From Okeania sp. KiyG1 (GTDB taxonomy: Bacteria; Cyanobacteriota; Cyanobacteriia; Cyanobacteriales; Microcoleaceae): a stretch of 64,000 bases of DNA. The stretch spans positions 1 through 64,000 of the forward strand of contig NZ_BLZO01000093.1 of NCBI RefSeq assembly GCF_014132355.1, in the 5' to 3' direction. This document shows, piece after piece, positions 10,119-18,518 of this stretch; within the stretch, counting starts at the first letter, position 1, and each line of letters starts with the position of its first letter. The notes beneath the pieces are model-generated. The model ran no database searches. It saw only the letters and a program-made list of their open reading frames with translations, and was not told the origin of the DNA. Made by a program: the position numbers and the translations under genes.

Positions 10119-11156
10119 ATGAAATATAACAAACTTGGTGATAGTAACCTAAATGTATCAGAAATTTGTTTAGGGACTATGACTTATGGGCAACAAAATA
10201 CTATTGAAGAAGCTCATCAACAACTTAATTATGCTGTTGCTGAAGGTATTAATTTTATTGATGCAGCAGAAATGTATCCAGTGCCAACTAAGGCTGAAAC
10301 TCAAGGAAAAACTGAAGAATATATTGGTGAATGGTTAGTTAAACAACAGCGGGATCAATTAATTATTGCTACGAAAATTGCTGGACCTAATCCTAAAATG
10401 ACTTGGATTCGTGGGGGAAATAATCAAGTTAACCGCCCCAATATTCAGCAAGCAATAGAAGACAGTTTGCGTCGTCTTCAAACTGACTATATTGACCTCT
10501 ATCAAATTCATTGGCCTGACCGTTATGTACCTATATTTGGGATGCCCGATTATGACCCAAATAACGAACGAGATACTACACCTATTGCCGAACAATTAGA
10601 AGTATTTGGCGAGTTAATTAAAGCTGGAAAAATTCGTTATTTAGGAGTAAGTAATGAGACAAGTTGGGGACTGTGTGAATTTTGTAATTTAGCAGAAAAA
10701 TTAGGTTTACCAAAAATAGTTTCGATTCAAAATGCTTTTAGTTTAGTCAACCGTATTTTTCATATAAATTTAGCCGAAGCTTGTCGATTTAATAATGTGG
10801 GATTAATGGCTTATAGTCCTCTAGCTTTTGGTATTTTAACAGGTAAATATTTAGATGGAATTCCTGAAAATTCTCGTCTATCTTTATTTCCTGGATTTGA
10901 GCAACGTTATCGTAAAACAAATTTAACTGAAGCAATAAAAAGTTATGTAGAAATTGCTCATAAAAATAATATGACTCCCGCACAGTTAGCATTAGCTTAT
11001 GTCAGTTCCCGATGGTTTGTAGCTAGTACAATTATTGGGGCAACAACTATGGAACAATTGAAAGAAAATATTAGTAGTGTGGAGATAAATTTGACTGAGG
11101 AAATTATTGCTGAAATTGATGAGGTTCATGCTAAATATCCTAATCCTACACCTTAG
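10119..11156 (+). CDS. Aldo/keto reductase, Tas-like
   Basis: The protein is a 345-residue TIM-barrel aldo-keto reductase close in layout to E. coli Tas, an NADP(H)-dependent reductase. The catalytic tetrad is visible: Asp and Tyr in FIDAAEMYP (residues 47-55), Lys in IIATKIAG, and His in DLYQIHWPDR. The Tas-type insertion after the His and the C-terminal cofactor-binding segment (STIIGATTMEQLKENI) are both present. These enzymes reduce aldehydes and ketones, often in detoxification; the true substrate is unknown. There is no obvious operon partner, and an IS605-type remnant begins shortly after the stop. Confidence 0.9.
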   Translation: MKYNKLGDSNLNVSEICLGTMTYGQQNTIEEAHQQLNYAVAEGINFIDAAEMYPVPTKAETQGKTEEYIGEWLVKQQRDQLIIATKIAGPNPKMTWIRGGNNQVNRPNIQQAIEDSLRRLQTDYIDLYQIHWPDRYVPIFGMPDYDPNNERDTTPIAEQLEVFGELIKAGKIRYLGVSNETSWGLCEFCNLAEKLGLPKIVSIQNAFSLVNRIFHINLAEACRFNNVGLMAYSPLAFGILTGKYLDGIPENSRLSLFPGFEQRYRKTNLTEAIKSYVEIAHKNNMTPAQLALAYVSSRWFVASTIIGATTMEQLKENISSVEINLTEEIIAEIDEVHAKYPNPTP

Positions 11157-11189
11157 AATAAAAGAGTAAATAGTAAAGTGAAAATTATT

Positions 11190-11441
11190 CAGTTTAACTT
11201 CCCGCCAGGGAAGTCCCGCGCTCTCCCGAAGGGGAGCGTCGTATGGGAAAGCCAGGGCCTTGAGTCGGATATCTCCACAAATAAAACCTTCCTATACCCT
11301 TGACAAGCTAGGAGGTATGTATGTTATTATCAAGAGCAAAACAGGGGGAGGACATCACCTCTGTCAAAGCAGCGGTCATTTATTTTTATGACTGAAGAAT
11401 CCCGCTTTGTCGCGCTATGCGCAACGTCGGGAGTATGTCAA
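11190..11441. mobile_element. IS200/IS605-type remnant without transposase
   Basis: This segment has the same plan as the precisely bounded element at 18173-18428. It has a left hairpin CCCGCGCTCTCCC-GAA-GGGGAGCGTCG near 11215, a right hairpin TCCCGC...AACGTCGGGA near 11400-11432, and a right end GTATGTCAA ending in TCAA at 11441, the cleavage tetranucleotide of IS608-like elements. About 170 bp lie between the hairpins with no open frame. The left boundary is approximate. Confidence 0.5.
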
Positions 11442-12117
11442 GTTTTAGCTAGTAGATATAGGGAGAGATAAATTTTGAGAAAATAATTCCTTGATTTTAA
11501 CTCTCCCAATCTTCCAGTTGCAAGTTATTAACTCTAATACCAATTTCATAAAATATTGCAAAGCGTGAGAACACAGGGAACAGGGAACACCTGAACTGTG
11601 GCTAGTGAAAGAAAAACATAAATATTAAAGAGGAAAAAAGGTGGAAATTTTAGAATTTATGGAATTTATAATTTTTTATTTTAGGAATAAATCACAAATT
11701 AAGATGTAACTGCCTTTGCGTGAATTTGGTATAACAGGACTTACGCAGAGACTCTACTTATATCATGTCCGGATAATTAGTGATGAAAAAACTTATCCTC
11801 TTGCTTAAGCAGTAAATCTTTCTATTTTCCCTACTCCCCTACTCCCCTACTCCCCGCTCCCCCACTCCCCTACTATCTGAATAATAAGTATTCAACCGGA
11901 CATGATATTATGGGGAGGGCGAATACCATTCGCCCCTACAGATGGTGGTTTAACAGTCAATTTGCGTAAGTCCTGATGTTCATACTTCTAATCTATCGAG
12001 TTCTTCTAACGCTGCTATGACATTTTGTTCTTGGTAACGCTTCGCATCGCTACTATCTTTTCCAGAGAGAATTACAGATTTTGCAAGGAGTGGATGAAAC
12101 CAGTAAGAATGGCTACA
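11442..12117. other. Intergenic, low-complexity repeats
   Basis: No gene is seen. The region contains two oppositely oriented copies of the GGACTTACGCA motif (near 11739 and 11965), a run of CTACTCCCCTACTCCCC near 11840-11870, and ATACCATTCGCCCCTACAGA, a phrase repeated elsewhere in the window. Confidence 0.45.
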
Positions 12118-14553
12118 CTATATTATGGTGGCCCCTAATGTTAGGAGAGTTTCTTTTTGGCCTTCAGTTAATCCTGTCGCACCTGTAATATTCATTCCTT
12201 CATAGAGGCGTTTTGCTTTCAGAGTTTTAATGCAGTTACCAGTTTGAATATTCCACAGTTTAATAGTCTCGTCTTCGCTACCACTTGCAACCATCGAACC
12301 ATCACCACTAAAAGCAACAGAACGAATAGTATTTTCATGTCCCGTTAAAGTGTGCCAGAGGTTGCCACTAGAAACATCCCAGAGTTTAATTGTACATTCA
12401 TCCCCACCAGTTGCTATCAGGTTACTATTAGGACTAAATTTGATCGATCTAATTTGCTTGGTATATTCTGCCAAAGTATGCAAACATTCACCTGTACTGA
12501 CATTCCAGAGTTTAACAGTGAGGTCATCACTAGCACTAGCAATAATTTTACCATTAGAACTCCAGGCAACTTGACGCAATTTATCTTGATGTTCTCCTAT
12601 ATCTGTAAGCTCTCCCGTTGCCATATTCCATGTTTGTAATAATCTACCATCACTAGCGATCGCTAAATTCTGACAATCAGGACTTACAGCAACTGACCAC
12701 AACCATTCTGGATAATCTTTGAAAGTTTGTAGACAGGTATTTGTATTCATATCCCATAACTTGATACCGCCGTCACTACCTACACTAATCAATTTTCTTC
12801 CCTCCTCATAAAAAGCTACTAACCAGATCCAGTCTCCATGTCTTTCAGGGAGAATTGAGCATTTCCCAGTAGCAGTATCCCATAGTCTAATCTGACCATC
12901 ATTTCCTGCACTGGCAATTTTTATTCCTTGAGGATGGAAAGCAACTGACTGAATGCGCTTTATATGTCTGTCTAAGATTTTACAGTCACCAGTCTCAATA
13001 TCCCACAGTCTAACCACGCGATCGTCACCACCACTCACCAGAGTTTGACCATCAGGAGAGAAAGCAACCGACCATACTCTTTGAGTATAACCATTGATAG
13101 TCTTCAAAGATTCACCTTTAGAGATATCCCACAATCTAACATTTTGATCGTCGCTCCCACTAATTAGACTTTTACCATCACTACTGAAGGTTATAGATCG
13201 AACTCGTCGATTTTTTTCTGGTAAAGTCAGTAATAATTCACCAGTTTCAATGTTCCATAACTTCACAGTTTGATCCGCACTACCACTAGCTAGAGTTTGA
13301 TTGTCAGGACTAAAAACAACTGACCACACTCGTCCATTATGTCCCGAAAAAGTTTTCAGACATTCACCAGTATGGATATCCACTAACCTGACCAGTTTAT
13401 CGTCGCTACCAGTAACTAGAGTTTCTCCATCAGGACTAAAAGCGATGGCACGAACAACATGATTGAGTTGTTGCCAAGTTGTGAGACATTTACCACTCTG
13501 AACATCCCACAATTTTACAATTTGCTCCATTACACTAGCACTGGCAATTTTTGTTCCTTGAGGATGGAAAGCAACTCCTCGTACCCAGAAACGGTGTTCC
13601 TGTAAAACGTGAAGACATTGATGAGAGTTAATATCCCATAATCTTACAGTACAGTCATCACTGCCACTAGCCAAAATATTACCGTCTGGACTCAAAGCAA
13701 TAGACCAAATGTGACCAGTGTGTCCTTCTAATGTAGCGAGACATTCACCTGTATCAATATTCCATAATTTCACAGTGCAGTCATTACTACTACTAATTAA
13801 AATTGGTTTTTGAGGATGAAAAACAAGGGACCTTACCCAATTAGTATGACCTAAACAATTAATTATAAATTGACCGTCCGCTACTCGCCAAATATAAATA
13901 TTTTTATCCGCATCTCCGCTTGCCCAAAGTTGGCCATCATAACTAAATGCGACGCAAAGAATACTGCCTAAAGGTTCGGAAAAAATTGATTTAGATAAAT
14001 TAGAATTGCTCAAGTTAACCTGATGTAATTTAACTCCTTGAAGATATGCTTGGCAAATAGTTAAATAAGAAAAATCATAGTTAGTTAAATCAGTATTTAG
14101 CTGAGACAATATATTGAGAATATTTCCTCCTAAATACCCAGGAGCTTGAGGAGATTTTTTTTGGCAATTTGAGATAATTTTTTGGAGTTGATTTTCGACA
14201 TTTATTTTGCCTGCTAATTCTTGAAGTAACCTTTCTAGTAGTGGTTGGATAATCAGGCGAACTTGAGTTTCTCGAATATAGTCTTTAGCTGTTGCTTTGC
14301 AGAGACAGTAGTTATTAAAAAGTTGTATTTGAGCAGTCTTAATTTCTTGGCAAATTTCATCTATTAATCGAGCAATAATATATTCTCTAATTACAGGTAG
14401 AATTGTATATTCTAATTGGGTGGTTTTGATGAACGATCGCCGTTTTAAAGACCTTAATGATTGGAGTAATTCTTGTTTGGTTTGCCATGAAATAATATCT
14501 TCTTTTAGTTCTGTATCAGAAGCTGGTTCATAATTAATTGCCAGCCAGTACAT
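12118..14553 (-). CDS. WD40-repeat part of a broken HTH/NB-ARC/WD40 STAND protein
   Basis: After a ~180-residue helical N-terminal part there are fourteen WD40 repeats of about 42 residues (e.g. [38 protein letters not shown]), enough for two seven-bladed propellers. The last blade is followed by the tail [20 protein letters not shown], common at the end of cyanobacterial NB-ARC-WD40 proteins. WD40 propellers act as sensor or scaffold modules. The start shown is only an internal Met: frame-corrected sequence upstream ([19 protein letters not shown]) continues directly from the NB-ARC fragments at 14649-15267 and the HTH piece at 15268-15750. The whole would be one gene of about 3.6 kb transcribed leftward. 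As given it could only be made by translation from an internal start. Confidence 0.8.
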   Translation of the reverse strand: MYWLAINYEPASDTELKEDIISWQTKQELLQSLRSLKRRSFIKTTQLEYTILPVIREYIIARLIDEICQEIKTAQIQLFNNYCLCKATAKDYIRETQVRLIIQPLLERLLQELAGKINVENQLQKIISNCQKKSPQAPGYLGGNILNILSQLNTDLTNYDFSYLTICQAYLQGVKLHQVNLSNSNLSKSIFSEPLGSILCVAFSYDGQLWASGDADKNIYIWRVADGQFIINCLGHTNWVRSLVFHPQKPILISSSNDCTVKLWNIDTGECLATLEGHTGHIWSIALSPDGNILASGSDDCTVRLWDINSHQCLHVLQEHRFWVRGVAFHPQGTKIASASVMEQIVKLWDVQSGKCLTTWQQLNHVVRAIAFSPDGETLVTGSDDKLVRLVDIHTGECLKTFSGHNGRVWSVVFSPDNQTLASGSADQTVKLWNIETGELLLTLPEKNRRVRSITFSSDGKSLISGSDDQNVRLWDISKGESLKTINGYTQRVWSVAFSPDGQTLVSGGDDRVVRLWDIETGDCKILDRHIKRIQSVAFHPQGIKIASAGNDGQIRLWDTATGKCSILPERHGDWIWLVAFYEEGRKLISVGSDGGIKLWDMNTNTCLQTFKDYPEWLWSVAVSPDCQNLAIASDGRLLQTWNMATGELTDIGEHQDKLRQVAWSSNGKIIASASDDLTVKLWNVSTGECLHTLAEYTKQIRSIKFSPNSNLIATGGDECTIKLWDVSSGNLWHTLTGHENTIRSVAFSGDGSMVASGSEDETIKLWNIQTGNCIKTLKAKRLYEGMNITGATGLTEGQKETLLTLGATII

Positions 14554-14648
14554 AATTTCCTGTTCTGAAGTAGATAGACGATTAAACTGACGTTCATATA
14601 AATCGTTTATCTCCTCGAATTTTAGTTGTCCTAATTTTAAATAATCTT

Positions 14649-15267
14649 CTATAAATTTAGATAAATTTCCCCCAATACTTCTTGAATACTTGCTGCTACA
14701 ACTTCCAAAGCAGAAGGATTACCTGCATAATGTTCAATAATTAATTTCCATTCATGTTCTGAGCCTTCAAATTCCCCATATTCTGTAAATATTTTTTGAC
14801 TGTTTTCTACATTTAAACCTTCTAATTCTAAGATGTTGATAGTTTTAGTTTTTAGCAATTAAATCAATTGCTTGTGGTTTTTCTCGGCTGGTAATTAATA
14901 AGCAGCTTTGATGGGATAATTCAGCTATTCGCTTGAATAAATTACCATAGTCTTGATAACCTTCCCGATATTTACCTGTTTGATTGCCACTTTGAAGAAT
15001 TGATTCTGCATTATCAAGTATTAGTAAACAACGAGAGGATGCAAAATAATTAATTAGTCTGGTTATTTTTTCATCTAAAGTTTCTGGGAGTATAGTTTCT
15101 TGTTGATTTGAAAAGAACTTGATTGAATCTTCCAAAATGTTTTCTATTGTTGGAGATGCTTCAAGACTTCGCCAAATTATATAGTCAAAATTATTCTGAA
15201 TTTCTGTTATTAATCTAACGGATAAACTTGTTTTCCCAATACCCCTCGACCAAGGAGCAAAATTAGG
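14649..15267 (-). pseudogene. NB-ARC NTPase segment, fragmented by small indels
   Basis: Reading leftward with small frame corrections gives a standard NB-ARC module. There is a P-loop GIGKTSLSVRL just after the broken frame at about 15245, a Walker B CLLILDNAES, and the sensor motif CLLITSREKP. Open pieces lie at 14845-15135 and 14649-14858. Frame breaks fall at mononucleotide runs: T-run 15291-15295 and C-run 15242-15245 before the P-loop, T-run 14849-14853, and C-run 14669-14673. NB-ARC is the nucleotide switch of STAND proteins, joining the N-terminal HTH piece to the WD40 sensor. Four slips in 650 bp argue for decay or for poor homopolymer calling in this assembly. Confidence 0.75.
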
Positions 15268-15750
15268 TTACATTTGTCTTGCAAAATTGATTTTTAATGT
15301 ATCTAATTCTTGAGTACGCCCGTAAAAGTAAGGAACATTAGGGGCATTTTTTAAATCTTGGTAAAGGGATGGGTTTTTATCTAATATCTGTGTCGTTCCA
15401 ATCTCAGCTACTCTCTGAAGTGAGGATGAATCACAATGGCCTTCTCGTTCTAATGTTTCTTGAATATCTCCTTCATTTGTAACACTCAAAGAAGAATTTT
15501 TAACTAAATCGGGTTTATATTTGCGGAACAGTTCCTCTAGTTCATGGCGCTTTGGATAACGCTGACCATGCTCATTTTTTAGATTAAACGCGTTACAAAT
15601 TTGTTGAATATGTTTTCTGACCGTTGACTCTTCAATATTGAAACTCTTAGCAATAGTTGGATCATCCTCTCCAGCTAAAAACTTTTTTAGTACATCTTGT
15701 CTTCGTTTTGTCAGGTTATTGAATATTTCATTAAACCTTTGCTCATTCAT
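15268..15750 (-). CDS. HTH N-terminal part of the NB-ARC/WD40 protein
   Basis: The ATG at 15750 has AGGAGG about eleven bases upstream and is a convincing gene start. Residues 1-65 form a LuxR/sigma-like helix-turn-helix (LTKRRQDVLKKFLAG, then TIAKSFNIEESTVRKHIQQI), a common N-terminal effector domain of cyanobacterial STAND proteins. A variable linker leads to VPYFYGRTQELDTLK, the usual lead-in to an NB-ARC domain. The frame then terminates, but a one-base shift in the T-run at 15291-15295 restores the sequence SILQDKCNLILLLGRG toward the P-loop. It is divergent from the DUF5678-like gene, sharing an ~110-bp intergenic region with TTTACACACACAATATTTGT. Confidence 0.7.
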   Translation of the reverse strand: MNEQRFNEIFNNLTKRRQDVLKKFLAGEDDPTIAKSFNIEESTVRKHIQQICNAFNLKNEHGQRYPKRHELEELFRKYKPDLVKNSSLSVTNEGDIQETLEREGHCDSSSLQRVAEIGTTQILDKNPSLYQDLKNAPNVPYFYGRTQELDTLKINFARQM

Positions 15751-15879
15751 GTCTTTCAGAACCTCCTGGACAGATACTTGCTTGTGTACTTGTGAGTCTT
15801 TTTACACACACAATATTTGTGTACTTGTGTACTGCTATTGTAAAAAAATATATAATTTGACTTGAAAGTCAAAGCAAAA

Positions 15880-16110
15880 GTGATTAAAACTCAAGAGCTA
15901 AAAGAACTAGAAATACAAGAAATTAAAGAAAGGTATCCTAAGCAGTGGGTGACAGTGAACATTACCGAAAAAGATGTTTATGGTTTTCCTGCTAAAGGAA
16001 AAGTATTATTGCAAGCGAGTTCGATTGATTTGATGGTGGACAAAATTAAATCTCTTCAAGGCGATTTGTACACATTCTATACTGGTAGTATTGATGATAA
16101 GGTTGAGTGA
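15880..16110 (+). CDS. DUF5678-like small protein
   Basis: The protein is about 76 residues with a charged helical start (ELKELEIQEIKERYPKQW) followed by a compact strand-rich part (VTVNITEKDVYGFPAKGKV...SSIDLMVDKI). The pattern Tyr-Pro-x-Gln-Trp-Val then a loop then VLLQASSIDLM resembles DUF5678. The GTG at 15880 is chosen because it aligns with the ATG of the paralogue at 18024; a TTG at 15862 in the same frame is the alternative. It lies immediately upstream of a retropepsin-like protease gene (36-base gap), a pairing often seen in cyanobacteria. Molecular role is unknown. Confidence 0.65.
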   Translation: MIKTQELKELEIQEIKERYPKQWVTVNITEKDVYGFPAKGKVLLQASSIDLMVDKIKSLQGDLYTFYTGSIDDKVE

Positions 16111-16145
16111 GATAAACTTAAGCTTTCAATACTACATAGATATCT

Positions 16146-16580
16146 ATGAGTGTAATATTAGTAAGGAAAGAGTTTGTCGGAGATGCAACTTTCGACAGAC
16201 TTAAATTATGGGTAATACCTGTTACCACAAAGTTTGAGGAAAGAAGTCATACATTTAACTTTCTTGTAGATACAGGATCTCAACGAACAGTAATAGACAC
16301 TGTAGTGAGTAAAATTATTGATCTAAAAGTAGGTCGGGAATCTGTAGAAGGAGTTGGTGTAACAGGTAAAGAACGATATTTCTCAGCCAAATTAAACCTA
16401 GAAATAGGTCCAATAAGTTTTCTCGATCAAAACGTGTTAGTAGCTATTAGTCTACCAGGTATATATAGCAGGTATCAAATTGATGGTATATTAGGAGCAG
16501 ATGTACTCCAGTCGCTTTACCTAAAGATTGATTACCCAAAAAAGCTTCTGGAAATAGAACGTCTTACTACCTACTATTAA
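16146..16580 (+). CDS. Retropepsin-like aspartic protease
   Basis: The 144-residue protein carries one aspartic protease motif, FLVDTGSQRTVID at about residues 38-50, with hydrophobic-hydrophobic-Asp-Thr-Gly-Ser, and a second conserved element DGILGADVLQSL in which GADVL matches the family's ILGxDxL flap-side motif. Retropepsin-like enzymes work as homodimers, each chain giving one Asp. Length fits the single-domain bacterial family. It sits between the DUF5678-like gene (36 bp upstream) and an acidic small protein (16 bp downstream), so the three are probably co-transcribed. Substrate is unknown; its neighbours are natural candidates. Confidence 0.75.
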   Translation: MSVILVRKEFVGDATFDRLKLWVIPVTTKFEERSHTFNFLVDTGSQRTVIDTVVSKIIDLKVGRESVEGVGVTGKERYFSAKLNLEIGPISFLDQNVLVAISLPGIYSRYQIDGILGADVLQSLYLKIDYPKKLLEIERLTTYY

Positions 16581-16596
16581 GTTATAGGATTACCTA

Positions 16597-16902
16597 ATGT
16601 CTGCAACTTCTGAACCAGAAAAAAAGTTAAAAGTAGTATCCTTACAGCCAAAAGTAATTTTTACTCAAAAAAGTGAACCAGAAAGAGTCACAGAGTCAGT
16701 AGAAGAGGAAGTTATTCTGGCTCCATTTATGATAGACGAAGAACAAGTAATAGAAGATTTGAGCGAACTTGTAGATAAAGTTTATGACGAGTTTTCACAA
16801 GCTTGTAAAAAGCGTAATTTAACATGGGAAGCAGAGTTGGAACTGGGAATGGAATTTGGTGTTAAATTTACAGCTAAATTAAAAATAGCTCCCAAGTCTT
16901 GA
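16597..16902 (+). CDS. Small acidic protein downstream of retropepsin
   Basis: The protein has 101 residues: a polar N-terminal half with many Glu/Lys (SEPERVTESVEEEVI), then a helix (DLSELVDKVYDEFSQACKKR) and a strand-rich ending (WEAELELGMEFGVKFTAKLK). The ELGMEFGVKF ending is reminiscent of the small trypsin-co-occurring (CU044_2847-like) proteins that accompany bacterial proteases, but the similarity is by eye and weak. It is 16 bp after the retropepsin gene on the same strand. No function can be assigned. Confidence 0.55.
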   Translation: MSATSEPEKKLKVVSLQPKVIFTQKSEPERVTESVEEEVILAPFMIDEEQVIEDLSELVDKVYDEFSQACKKRNLTWEAELELGMEFGVKFTAKLKIAPKS

Positions 16903-17168
16903 AATTATTTGAGTAGTTAATTAGGGCGCATCATATAATATCCTGATAATTAATTATAATACTGTAGGTCGGGTTAAGCGATCGCGCAACCCAACAACAA
17001 TATATTGATGTGGAATTTAATTCCTGAGATTGATACTGGGTTTATTCTGTGGATAAGCTGCGCTAACATTCCTCATATTGATGTGAGATTTAATTCCTAA
17101 AATTGATGTTGGGTTTATCCGAAGGATAAGCTGCGCTAACATTCTTCAACCCAACCTACAAAGCTGGT

Positions 17169-17861
17169 ATTAACTCTCAGGTTGAGGAAGAAACATATAA
17201 TCTGTCAGGCAAACCAAAACCTATTAACTTCGACTTTGCCCAGTCTATTATTCAAGCTGTTACTTCAGGAAATGATTTTGAAGGTACGCAATTTACCAAC
17301 AATGTTGTAGAAAGAATTCAAAACATTGACCAAGGAAATAGTTTGGAAGATAAATTTTTAATTGTTGCTCACTCCCAAGGAAACTTCTTTGCTGAAGATA
17401 TTTTTAATCAACTACCTGAAGATATTCAACAAAGAACAAGAATATTAGCTTTCTCTCCCTTTACAAATTTCCAGGGAATTAGTTCCGATAAATATGACTA
17501 TTTATTACGAGAAGATGATTTTCCTAGCCGCCTGAAAAACCTACCAGCAATAGCTGTTCCCGAAGACCAACATAACCTTCCTAGCTGGCCAGGGAACTTT
17601 ATACAATCTTTCTTTCCAGGAGATAGAGACTCACACAAAATCGAAAATTATCTAGATATCAATCAATATCCCCAGGGAAGTCAAGAAGATTTATTAGTAG
17701 AAGAATCATTCGAGCAAGCGAAGGTAAAAATTCAGGAATTAATGAATTTTGACTCTGGTATCAATCAACAAGAACAAACAATTAACCAGGGATTAGAAAA
17801 TTCATCTGACTCATTTTTTGGATTGCCAATTAATAACGATAACGATATTTTTCAGGTATAA
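17169..17861 (+). pseudogene. Truncated alpha/beta-hydrolase-like (lipase) fragment
   Basis: An open frame runs from about 17169 without an initiation codon in good context, and only a TTG at 17343 precedes the recognisable part. The sequence FLIVAHSQGNFFAED holds a GxSxG-like nucleophile elbow (AHSQGN) typical of lipases and alpha/beta hydrolases. Later DSHKIENYLDI supplies a plausible catalytic His. Coding similarity starts abruptly after a repeat segment with AACCCAACCTACAAAGC (17140-17168). The 5' part of a longer, perhaps surface or exported, protein therefore appears to have been lost. The C-terminal ~50 residues are Gln/Asn-rich. Decay is inferred from the missing start. Confidence 0.55.
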
Positions 17862-18023
17862 ATAACTTAATATCTGAAGGAAGAGACTTTATTTTTGGCT
17901 GGTAATACAGTGATTTGTGGGTTTGCTACGACGAGTATAAAGTCTTAGCCAGCCCACTGTTTTTTTTACTAGGTTTTGAGCTATATAATATTATTAGTAA
18001 TCCTTGTAGTAAAAATACTTAAA

Positions 18024-18504
18024 ATGGTTAAAAAATCCCAAGGACTAAAAATACGGGAGATCGAAGAAAAGTATCCTAAGCAATGGGTGGTAGTAGACAT
18101 TACTGAAAGAGATGAGTATAATTTTCCTGCTAGTGGAAAAGTATTATTACAAGGGAGTTCGATTGATTTTATCTCAACGTTGGTTGAAGACCCGCGCTCT
18201 CCCGAAGGGGAGCGTCGGGATGAAAACCAATCAATTTTGCGGTTTCGTTAATAGTGTGTTAGACTTAGAAATATGGCTGCTGGGCTAGCAGTTTCAGTCT
18301 GTGGAGCGACCGTAAGACCGAAAAGAGGCTCGACCTTGGAGGCTGGTGCATTGAAGCAGAAAGACCTAATAGCGCGATGGTTAGGAATCCCGCACTGTCA
18401 CGCAAGTGCAGCGTCGGGAGGATGTCAATTTAGACAAAATTGAATCTTTTCAAGGCGACTTGTACACATTCTATACTGGTAGTATTGATGGCGAGGTTGA
18501 GTGA
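18024..18504 (+). pseudogene. DUF5678-like gene interrupted by a mini IS605-type element
   Basis: The first part (MVKKSQGLKIREIEEKYPKQ...GKVLLQGSSIDF) is a paralogue of the protein coded at 15880-16110. The frame is interrupted after 18172. Deleting 18173-18428 rejoins it in frame as GSSIDF-ILDKIESFQGDLYTF...SIDGEVE, ending at a TGA at 18502-18504. That gives 74 residues, with no gaps against the intact paralogue over the joined region. The gene is thus inactivated by a single clean insertion. Confidence 0.85.
18173..18428. mobile_element. 256-bp non-autonomous IS200/IS605-family element
   Basis: The boundaries are fixed by comparison with the intact paralogue at 15880-16110. The insert follows TTAT (18169-18172) and ends TCAA (18425-18428) without target duplication, as expected of IS608-like single-strand transposition. 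Near the left end is the hairpin CCCGCGCTCTCCC-GAA-GGGGAGCGTCGGG, and near the right end TCCCGCACTGTCACGCAAG paired with a distal GCGTCGGGA. The interior has no transposase frame. The segment AGTCTGTGGAGCGACCG resembles the ends of tnpB elements where guide RNA scaffolds lie; that last point is inference. Confidence 0.85.
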
Positions 18505-18518
18505 GGTAAACTCAGGTT

